DNA of 59,314 nt from Perkinsus chesapeaki (Eukaryota; Perkinsozoa; Perkinsida; Perkinsidae), in the NCBI GenBank assembly GCA_013115145.1, contig JAAPAO010000165.1, forward strand, positions 1 through 59,314, read 5' to 3'. The translations under genes were made by a program, and so were the position numbers. Of this stretch, positions 39,101-47,800 are shown in pieces (position 1 is the stretch's first letter; each line of letters begins with the position of its first letter). The notes under the pieces were generated by a model. That model made no database searches. It was not told where the DNA came from and was given only the letters and a program-made list of their open reading frames with translations.

Positions 39101-40785
39101 AAAGCAGTGGAAATTTTTTCCCAAAATTTTCGAATTTCTCCGGAAAATCGTTTTTTTTCAGAAGGACATGACGAATGCCGAGCTAACTCAGCGAATGTCG
39201 ATCGAACAGATGAAAATGAAGGGAGCATCCTCGATGATGGCAGCGCCACAGGTGGGTTACAAAAATCGATCACTTGATCGATTCGTCTGTGTGGTTGGTG
39301 ACCAGCTGATTGCTTGGGTGCGTTCCTGGTGCGAAGATAAAATTGAAATGATTTTCCGAGTGAGTGACAGGAAATCACTTTGGTTTGGAAGCGTTAGATT
39401 GCGATTAGTATAGTCTCAAGCGTTACAGATGCGGTTGTGGTGACCGGGTGTGGGGCAAAGTGGTTCTAAACCGACGTCTATTGAGAGGAATGGTTGGCAA
39501 TTACGAATTTTTATCGAAGAGGAAAATTTTTGGGCTGGCAAGATTATTTTTTACTCTGTATAATAGTCTTACTGATCAATCGTGATTTTTTTAATTTTTT
39601 TGGAGTGTGGTATTTTTCAGGTTCGTGTTACAAATCATGACCAGTTTGGTTCGCACTGTAGAGAATGGAGGATACTCTGCACCTTAATGTTAGAATCCAT
39701 CAACCCCTTTGTGTGTACAGCTTCTAGGTGGGGACAATTTGCACAATAAATTTGCACGCGTGCGCACGTTTGTGCTTTTCTTCAGATGGGCAGCCAAATT
39801 ATGGATTTTGCTATATTATGTTGTACCCGCCTTCTTCATTATCACAAGGTAAGCAAAAATTCTCCCAAATTTTCCGGAAATTTTGTTTTTTCCCTCAGGC
39901 CTTTTTACCTCGGAACACTATTGTTAAGAGCTCCAATCGATATTCCGATCTTGTTGGCAGTAAGTATAAAAAGATATTTTTCGAGGTTGAATAGTGACCT
40001 ACGCGGCTGTATCCAACTTTATAGAAGGTCTTCTGGCTCTCCCTGGATTTTCTCAAAAAATATTTTACCTAAACTTACTCTTTCCCTCTTCCTCCGATTT
40101 CCCTGAGGATTTTTCCGTTTCTCTTTCATTCCGAAGTTCCTCTTCTTGCAAAATTTCTCATCTTCCTGAAATTCCCTTATTTTTCGTGAAATTTTCCCAT
40201 TTTTCCTGAAATTTTCCCATTTTTCCTGAAATTTTCCCATTTTTTCCGAAATTTTCGCATTTTTCCCGAAATTTTCCCATTTTTCCCACCTCAGATATAT
40301 TATGTAATTCTAAACGTGCTCTCCGTTTCCCTAACTCTCCTGGCCCTCCGCAAGCGCCCCGAAATCAAACGCCATTGGACCATGTAAGCCGATAGTAGCA
40401 AATCGATCATCTGGGCGAGCGCTTTTGTCAGCCCTCTCCTGCTGTTTGTATTACCGCTGTACAAATTGGCGTATGACATTGCATATCTTCATACCAGCCT
40501 TTTTCACACAATGTTCAAATTGTGTGCATCTTACCCATCTATAAGGGAAGGGGAAAAGAAGGTAATAATCTTGCAATCTTGCATTTTCTCAACGCTGGTA
40601 TGCCGCTTCAGCCTTGTGGAGCGGGAGTGCCGCCGTTGCCGGGAAGCTCTACGGTTGATTGGTTTTCGGTGTGGGTGACCGAGGACGAAATCGAAGTTCT
40701 GAAGGGCCGCGGAAAGTCAATTCATAAAAGCGGCGGGGCGGTTTGGGTTGCCCCGGAGAAGGGGAGTAGGGGTAGTCGATTGTAG
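33139..40785 (+). CDS. GT2-like multi-pass membrane glycosyltransferase, copy B
   Basis: The best-resolved copy: 33 exons totalling about 3.3 kb (roughly 1,100 residues). The N-terminus is Ser/Pro/Arg-rich (33139-33238, 33281-33380 with RRPPLHPST, 33618-33742). TM1 is at 34263-34523 and a Cys-containing ectodomain at 34570-35138 and 35396-35498. TM2 is at 35568-35660 and a basic linker runs to 36448. TM3 is 36769-36848 and TM4 36894-37026. GT2 exons are 37508-37619, 37663-37768 (RVFVVDHGTGLMPADDCW), 38090-38229 (YLPEDDKAVAIHWANKSW), 38277-38358 (RYAMVIDDVDGVDDFLLP), 38406-38521, 38895-39015 and 39162-39251. The C-terminal membrane exons are 39621-39727, 39786-39848, 39899-39959, 40295-40383 and 40432-40561. 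The last exon, 40612-40785, has TVDWFSVW. By family analogy the enzyme would sit in a membrane and build or export a beta-linked polysaccharide. An apparent in-frame TAA at 40384 is removed by a 48-nt intron. Exon 12 has an uncertain start. Confidence 0.66.
33239..33280 (+). repeat. Intron 1 of GT2 copy B, GATCGAT-palindrome family
   Basis: A 42-nt intron whose core is the palindrome AAATCGATCGCGTGATCGAT, followed by TTGAGTTAG. Confidence 0.8.
34345..34409 (+). repeat. Intron of GT2 copy B, TTGAGCGTGCAAGATAC family
   Basis: A 65-nt intron with GGTATCTTTAGGTTGAGCGT then GCAAGATAC, itself an imperfect inverted repeat (GTATCTT/AAGATAC). Relatives are at 34201-34262 and 47002-47172. Confidence 0.68.
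35661..35930 (+). repeat. Array of GTGCGCA-family cassettes in one intron of GT2 copy B
   Basis: Between TM2 and the linker there are four or five head-to-tail copies of GTATCTTTGCGCACTATGAA, two of them followed by the same TATTTTAGTATCGACTTTAC. The usual single intron cassette is here expanded into a tandem array. Confidence 0.8.
35992..36033 (+). repeat. Intron of GT2 copy B, GATCGAT-palindrome family
   Basis: A 42-nt intron: GTACCTATCTCA, palindrome AATCGATCACGTGATCGATT, CGCTTCTCAG. The flanking exons are confirmed against copy C. Confidence 0.82.
36083..36135 (+). repeat. Intron of GT2 copy B, GTGGCGCG family
   Basis: A 53-nt intron with CAATTTTGTGGCGCGCGG and a TATTTCAG acceptor. Confidence 0.72.
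36355..36398 (+). repeat. Intron of GT2 copy B, GTGCGCA family, forward
   Basis: A 44-nt intron ending AATCTTCACAGTGCGCAATG then AGTATCTTTAG. Confidence 0.8.
36729..36768 (+). repeat. Intron of GT2 copy B, GTGCGCA family, inverted
   Basis: A 40-nt intron: GTAGGAGTATCTTTGCGCAC, then TGTGAAGATTTTTGTGTCAG. It is the reverse complement of the cassette in 36355-36398 but is spliced in this orientation. Confidence 0.82.
37027..37127 (+). repeat. Intron of GT2 copy B carrying a partial tRNA-Pro-like sequence
   Basis: A 101-nt intron. After the donor comes GGTTGGTT, then CAGGCTTCGGAAGGTTG, which folds as an anticodon arm with the loop TTCGGAA (CGG, proline), then box B GGTTCAATTC. Most of the 5' half of a tRNA is missing. 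Confidence 0.6.
37620..37662 (+). repeat. Intron of GT2 copy B, GTGCGCA family, forward
   Basis: A 43-nt intron: GTAAGATCGTA, then AAATCTTCGCAGTGCGCAAG, then GAGTATCTTTAG. It lies at the same position as the copy C intron 47515-47560, which carries the same cassette. Confidence 0.82.
38045..38089 (-). repeat. tRNA 3'-half-like cassette at an intron end of GT2 copy B
   Basis: Read on the minus strand: CTACAACGGAAAGGGCAG, then AGGTTCGAATCACCCC. The intron 37769-38089 ends at the anticodon-proximal edge of this element, giving the acceptor GTTGTAG. Confidence 0.6.
38359..38405 (+). repeat. Intron of GT2 copy B, TTGCAAGATT family, inverted
   Basis: A 47-nt intron: GTGAGCGTTGAGGAACTGCA, then AGATTGGTCAAGATTGCAAG, then ATTCCAG. 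Confidence 0.78.
40384..40431 (+). repeat. Intron of GT2 copy B, GCGCGC-GATCGAT family, inverted
   Basis: A 48-nt intron containing AAATCGATCATCTGGGCGAG then CGCTTTTGTCAG. Removing it also removes an apparent stop codon. Confidence 0.68.
40562..40611 (+). repeat. Intron of GT2 copy B, TTGCAAGATT family, forward
   Basis: A 50-nt intron: GTAATAATCTTGCAATCTTG, then CATTTTCTCAACGCTGG, ending CTTCAG. It is nearly the same as the copy C intron 47270-47319, which sits at a different position in the gene. Confidence 0.82.
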
Positions 40786-41809
40786 AAAGTAGCGGAGAAG
40801 TCGGTATGAACAAATTTGCACGCACGCACAATATTGTACATTATCAACGTCTTGTTTAGCGAGCGGATTGTCGCTCATATTGAAAGACGAATATGTAGTG
40901 GAGTAGGAAAATCTTTATAGTGCGTAGATGACGTATCTTTGTATGGCAAGGCAGCAGCAGCAGTAATGGTGTGTAGTGCTGTATTGTTGTTTTCTATTAC
41001 GTTTCATAGACATCAGACAAGTCAATCACAACGTTAACTAGTATTGGTTTTGAGTTGTGGGTGAAATCGATTAGATGATCGATTTGGCGGGAGAAGGAGT
41101 ATTATGGGGATGAAATCCTTCCAGAGGGGTTCTCTGCCATCTGCTGGAATATTGTTATGGTGGAGGTCGACGAAGGCTCCCTACTCCAGTGGGAGCGTGT
41201 GATGAATAATAGTCTTCAGTCCAGGCTGGGCTCATAGGCCTTGGGAGCAGCCCCGAGCGGCTTTCGTGGGAAGGGCATTGCGACTCCGATAGTAGGCTTT
41301 TGAGGCAGGGAGTGATATAGTAACATCAGATGTTTCCAGCAGGAATGCGTTACAAATTTCCGTTTGGTTTTGAAAAATTTCCGTCGGGTCCGGGAAAATT
41401 TCAGTTTAGGAATAGTCGGTGATCTCTCGGGAACACATTTCTGAGAGGCCAGAGACGACTTCCAGTTGTGAGGTTTTGTGTCGGTGGATTTTACGAGTAC
41501 AAGGTGACTCAGAAAATGTGCTTGATAAATTCCTAAGAAGGGTGGCACGTATGAGGTTCGAAGGCTCTCAGAAATTACTTGCTATTGGTTGACGGCCCAT
41601 GATGATATTTGATGGGGTTGGCGAGAAATGTCGATTTTAAAATTCCCAAAGTATCAGTTAGAATGGAAGAGGTAAGCGTTTTATAGGCTTTGGTGCGTGA
41701 GATTAAACGGGGTTTGGGTTTTCGGGTTTTCGGGTTTTCCGAGGTACCGGTTAATTCAGTATTTGAGTTGTCCTTACCGGGAATGGAACCTGGTTCGTCT
41801 GGACAAGAA
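40786..41809. other. Spacer between GT2 copies B and C with intron-type cassettes
   Basis: No protein is supported. It contains an AAATCGATTAGATGATCGATTT palindrome-like block (about 41065), a GTGCGCA-like remnant (about 40910) and, just before the copy C start, an inverted box-B motif (GGGAATGGAACC, about 41779). Confidence 0.5.
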
Positions 41810-44800
41810 ATGGAGAACGGAGGAGAGGATCGATTTATGATGGCATCGCCGCATCATACGGGAGGACACAGAAGGGTGGCGCACACGCCTGCTGGCCATT
41901 CGCCGGCGGTGGACCCGCGTAATTGTGGGGAAGGTGGATCCTTCATTTGCAACAGAAAATTGAAGATATGCTTTTATATGGTCGATGAGGTTGTTGTTGA
42001 TATTTGGAAATCATTGTATTGTCCGATCAGGGTGGGGCTGGTGATAATGGACAGGGAGCGGTCGTGGATGAATTTCGGAACTTTGCTACTATACAATTTT
42101 ACTATAATATTAAAACACAGGAGAACTTAATTAAAAATAGATTACTCTTTTCTAGGACGATTACACAGTGATTAGGAAGTGATAGCCATCAGTCTCTGTG
42201 TCGGGGTAATAATTGCTCGATATGAACGCCTCGTAAACCTGGAATGCATCGCTGGGATATCATTCGTGCGTACATATGTTATTATAGGGTTACCGCCGGC
42301 AATTGCCCATCGAAGCCCGCGTAGTCGGCCACCACTGCATCCCAGTACACCTAGGAGGAGCAGGCCGGGGATGTCGAGCCCGAGAAGGTAGTGTGGGGAA
42401 ATATAATGATGTTCAAAGTTGGATGGTTCTTCTAGAAAGCTTGTGATAATTACTTCTCAGTAGGGTTTTCAAGTAGCATATCTCACATAGGGGCATTTGG
42501 TTGATTGATTGATCGAAGACTCCATTTGATTGTCTTTTTGTATTCGTCATAGAATAAATATTTGGGAATTTGCGTTATCTTGAAAAACATTTTATGTTGA
42601 TCGGTGGAGCTGCTACTGTCCAAAGGTGGCCTGAGACTTGGTTGAAATTTGATTCAAGGCACCAAGTTTTCTGAACTCCTCAATATGGCCATCTGTGTAT
42701 GTCTTTCTCTCTTGCTATGTTATGAGGGAAGGTCGTGACTTTGTTACAGAGCACGCGTGGAGCGCTGCTTGATGGAGTCTTAGTAGTAATCGATATCGAC
42801 CAGTACTATCGTACGGCATAAGTTGTATTACAGTGAAAGCAATCGAGTCGGTAAACTACATCGAATCTAAAATATAAATACATTAATAATTAGTAACATG
42901 TTGATTGTTGATATCATCACGAACGGAAGTGTAGTGTGAATGGATATCACTTTTTATAAACTGGTTGTGTATTTTACGTTGACTTACCCCCGCAAATGCT
43001 TCCCATTCGACGGACGATCTTCCTCCATGAAAAATACCTGTTATTTTTCTCGGCATGGTCTTCCTTGATTTGTTATCTATGTCAGTTGGGCTCAGACAGG
43101 AGTGGAGTCACGGTCGCAGCAACCGGCGCAATCATCGAGTACTACGCCCAGCACGGCGGTAGGCGAAGTAGTGGTGGTCGAGCAGCAGCAGGGAGCGGAG
43201 GGGGGCTTAGACGAGGGTATGGATGCCATGGGGCTCGAGGAAAACGATCTGATGAAACGAGAAGGAAAGGCGGCAGGTGAGCTGGTGTCAGGGGGAGGGT
43301 CTTCGGTGGGGTGGGAATGTCGTTAATTACTCAACGATCGCCGAACAAAGCGAGTCCAACGGATGACTCTGATGGTTTCTGGAATAGCATTTTAGGGGAC
43401 TTTGAACAGCAACTTCTAAGGGTGGGCTTATTGATGGAATCTTCCTTTAATGTTACCTTTTACGTTATATAAGTTGTAAACCACGGGGCTTACCGAGTCG
43501 AGGAAGCCGCGAATACGGCGACCAGAGTACTTTTGTGAGCTGTGGGAAGAAGTGGACCTATTCTGGTTGATATCGCCTCACGGAAATATGGGAGGAGGGG
43601 GCTATAATGGGGATTTCGGTAGGAGATATGCTCCTAGGGCGGCATCGAATGCATCCCTTCTGGGCGGCCTAACATGTGATTTTCCTCCCTTTTTTACCTT
43701 GCTCTTTTTTCAATAGCGCGTTGCAAAAGTCCCTGCAAAGCCAGTGGAGAGTAAACGACAGTAAATGATACCTTTCAGGAAACACAAGCTCAGATGACTC
43801 CTTTTTCGAGGGAGAGTATTCCAGTCCGGTTCCGGCGCGGCAACCTCGGATAGAAGTGCCTCGGTACAGAGCGGATACGTTTCGATCTGATGGGGGTAAT
43901 TTCGTGGCGCGGTGACTGTCGGCTGCTGATAGTCTTCACTAGGTGATTCGGACTTCAATTCGGATGCGGAAGGGAGCGTAATGGGTGATGCTGATTTGGC
44001 TGGTCGACGAGGGCGGGTGGTCGGGCCGGCTATGGTGGCATCTGATAGGAGTTTTGGGGCTATACTGAAGCAGGAACGACAGTAAGTTGGTAGGGAGAGT
44101 TGTTTCTAACTGCAAGTGAACGGAGCAGTTTGGCACTGTGCTCGCTCAGTGGCTGATGCTGAAACTCGCATTAGTGCGTGGAAGGCAATTTGGAACGAAT
44201 ACTGAGTTACGAAATTGGTTCGTTGGACGCTGCAATGGATATAACGTGCCCACCAGAGTGCACCCTCATCTGGGCGTGACTGGAGTTGCCCAAAATGTAT
44301 CACATTGCTTATTCATTTCGTATTATGCTCATGATTATTATCCGCTCAAAAGGTCAGTGGTTTATCATTCTCATTATCGGTGATGCTTTGCTGATTCTGT
44401 CGTCAAGGTACCTCCTGTCACGTACTCCTCCGCCGTTCCTCTCACCCCTGCCTGAAATACTTCGCGTCATCGGTTCAATAATAGCATTGATATTAGCAGT
44501 CGGCGTGGCAGTTACAGCGATGGTGGGATCAATAAATTGGATAACTGCACTCAACTGCCCGTATCCGGTAAGATATCCAAATCGATCACGCGAGCGATTT
44601 GTTTTTTTAGGCTATACCGTTTGCTGCTAGCGAGAACATAGACGGTCTCTACTGTCGAGTGAGGGTATCCTACTCTAGTGTGACCCAGCAGCAGCAGGAT
44701 TGGGCTACGATCTACAGTCCGTACACGACAAGCGTAGCGAACCGCAATGGAAATTTAGGCTGTAAGTGTGTGAGTGTTTCGAGCGCAACAAAAACAATCA

Positions 44801-47800
44801 ACGAATTGGTGAAGTCTCCGGCAAATTCCCGAGAAATAGGCGCGTAAATTTGTGCGGTATTTTTTGGATGTTAGAATAGAAATTTGTCTTCAGGAAGGTC
44901 CCTGGTTCGATTCCCACAGTTGTCGTTTTTAGGTACGCAGATTAGCAATAATGAAGTTAGTTGTCTATCGGCCATTCCCTGTGATTTCGCAGTACAACTG
45001 TCATCGGACGGCACTAGTTGTCCAGCCAATACCATTCTCTGGACTGAAGGAGAGTAACCGATGCCTGCCGCAGGTTCATTTCATACCACATTTCCCTCAG
45101 ATTTAATGACAACATATTACCTTTTGGTGGCTCTTGCCAGTATCTTTTGGCCCTCGATCTTCAGCAGTATCTAGTTTCCGGCGCTGGTATAAGCGTTGAG
45201 CCTTTCTGCACAGCAAACGGCGACGTCCCACCGGGAAAAGTATTTGTTGGATTTCGTGGCGCGTGAGAAATTTCATTTTCAGGTGATTATAGCAAACGCC
45301 TTATTGGTACTTTGTGCCGGTTGGGTTATCTTCATCGTGATTGGCGAAATACGAGTCTACGTAAGAAAGTTGAAATAGCGCGCGAGTTGGTGATCTATTG
45401 TGTCGTCTCGGGGGTTTGTTCGCGTAGCAGTTAATCGATCACGCGATCGATTTGTTAACTCAGGTTAAACGACAGAGGAAAGCTCGGCTTGAAGAGGTGG
45501 ATAGGAAAGTGATGGAGCCGAAACTCCCTGGTGTAGGTTTCAATTTTGTGGCGCGCGTGAATTTTAATCAGGTGCACGCGGCATATCGTCGTCGAGTACA
45601 AGCCAGTTGGACCGAGCAGGCTAATCGGGAGCACAGAAGGTTAATGGAAAAACAAGTGAGAGCGAAGGCTTGATTTTCAGATGGGCGGGTCTGCCTATAT
45701 CAAATATAAAACATTTATAGTTTATATTTTCGGTATAATTCTTTGAGTCGCGCAAAGCTGTGGGGAATTTGGCCTAAATCTAATGTAAATTCTTACTTTT
45801 TTCTCAATCTTCATTCGGCTCCTTGAGGTGGAGGAGGGACTCTTGATTTTCATCATTTCGCGAAGTTTGTAAAAAGCGAGCGTTTCGCTATCGATGCCCC
45901 GTTTTTCAGGCCGAGGAGCAACATAGCGACACAGATTCCGTGAAATCTCCGCAGTCCGTCTTCTCGGTTGATTTGGATTCTCCTTCTGGTCTGAGGAGCA
46001 ACGTCCATATGGCGTTCGAGCACGGAAACTTACAAGACTTGGCTGGAGGATTGGTAAAGACGGTTGATGAGAGTGGTGAGTAGGAGGGGAGGGCTTTAGA
46101 ATATATATACCAAATTACGCAGAGGAAGTCGGTGAGCATGAGGAGGATACAAGGCACGGAAAGCTCCAGTGTTGGAGTGTCTAAGTTTCCAATGTTGCTC
46201 GGGCAAGGAAATGTCGATGAAGTTTTATTACATTGCTTTGCTCGATTTTTGCATGTTCCCCCCACTATCAGGGAGTGCACCCCCTACAGCGATCTTCCTT
46301 AGCAGACAGTTCACGCCTCCATCGCATCTACTCGATGATCGAGTCTCGATCATCTTCCATATTCAGAGACCCTTGCTGCTGTAGTATCTCTAGCTTCAAC
46401 TGTCACGTTCGATCGATTGATTCTAAGTATTTGGCCTGCTATTCTTGGCGCGCGGGAAGACTATGCTCTATATTATAGAGCCATAATTGCCCTCCTTTTA
46501 TGGATCTACCTTCAGTATAAATACCATGAAATAGTATATACTATTGTTTCCTGATTTTTTCCACAAGAAATCTCGCAATTTACTTGCTCGCGGCTGAGCG
46601 TTTTCACTAGTTCGTATAAAGATTCTCGCCTCCCGTCTCAGATGTGCATGAGCTTCGCTCCGCTGAGGGTATGTAACTTTTCGGCCTCAGGAAACCCGAT
46701 ACATCCGTACGCTCGATTTCAAAGTAAAGAGTGGCGTGCGAGAGTATCCGTGGCGTTATTGGAGATTCGATACAGAGCCAAAATGGCCGTCAAACGAGGA
46801 GTTCTGTATTGGTCTTTAACGATGGTTTTGTAAGCGAAAGGTCCCTAGTTCGATCCTCGGCGGAGGTCTTTTTATCATTTAGGGGATGGATTCTACTGTT
46901 CCTTTGCTGCCTTCTTGTGGTGGGAGTGTTCCCGAATCAGATTTATCAGAATTCTGGTAAACTGGACTTACTGGATTATATAAACAATGGGGCTGATGGA
47001 GGTGAGGATATCTTTGAGGTTGACCATGCAAGATACGAAAAATGTTGACTACCGAATGATGATCCCCTTGCTAGAGATCCTTAGAGGAGTTCTTATTCTG
47101 TGCCGCGTGTTACCCGAGTTCCGATGGTTTTTTGTTCCTGCGAAATAATTACAAAAATCTTTGTATTTTCAGAGTCAGTGCCAGCAGTCGCCGTGATCGA
47201 CTGGCTGGTAATTCTCGACGGCCTCATTCTCACAATTCTCGCCTTCCTTCCAGCTCTTCTCAGTTCACGGTAAGCATAATCTTGCAATCTTGCACTTTCT
47301 CAACGACGGTTCTCATCAGCTGGCCGTCATTGCCGACAGCTAGGCGATCTAGTGCTGGTCGCAGCATGTCTGAGAGTGGCAATCCGGTGGCGGCGATAAA
47401 TCGAGAAGAAATCGCAGATGAAGATGTTACGGACGTCTGCGTGATCATGGCTCTGCATAGTGGCTGCTGCACTGACCCGATAAAGAGGGCTCGCGTCCGA
47501 AAGATTCTGCGGAGGTGAAAATCTTCGCAGTGCGCAAACGTATCTGAAGCTTGAATTTAGGTGTACATCTCTGTTTCCTCCAAAAGTTCACGGTTGTAGT
47601 CCGATTTTCGTCGTGGAGGTCGGCAATGAATTAGCACCAGCAGACGATTGCTGCAAAATGATTCAAGTAATAAAGAAGGATCTTGCAATCTTGCTCGTTC
47701 TTGCATTTTCTCCACGCTTGTTTAGGATTCTGTTTCACCGGATATTAATTATGCATATTTGCCTGAAGATAACAAATCGATGGCGATTTATTGGGCTAAC

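Noticed and set aside
40384-40386. In-frame stop codon in GT2 copy B
   Set aside because: It lies inside a 48-nt GT-AG intron (40384-40431), and the joined frame matches the following membrane segment of the paralogue.
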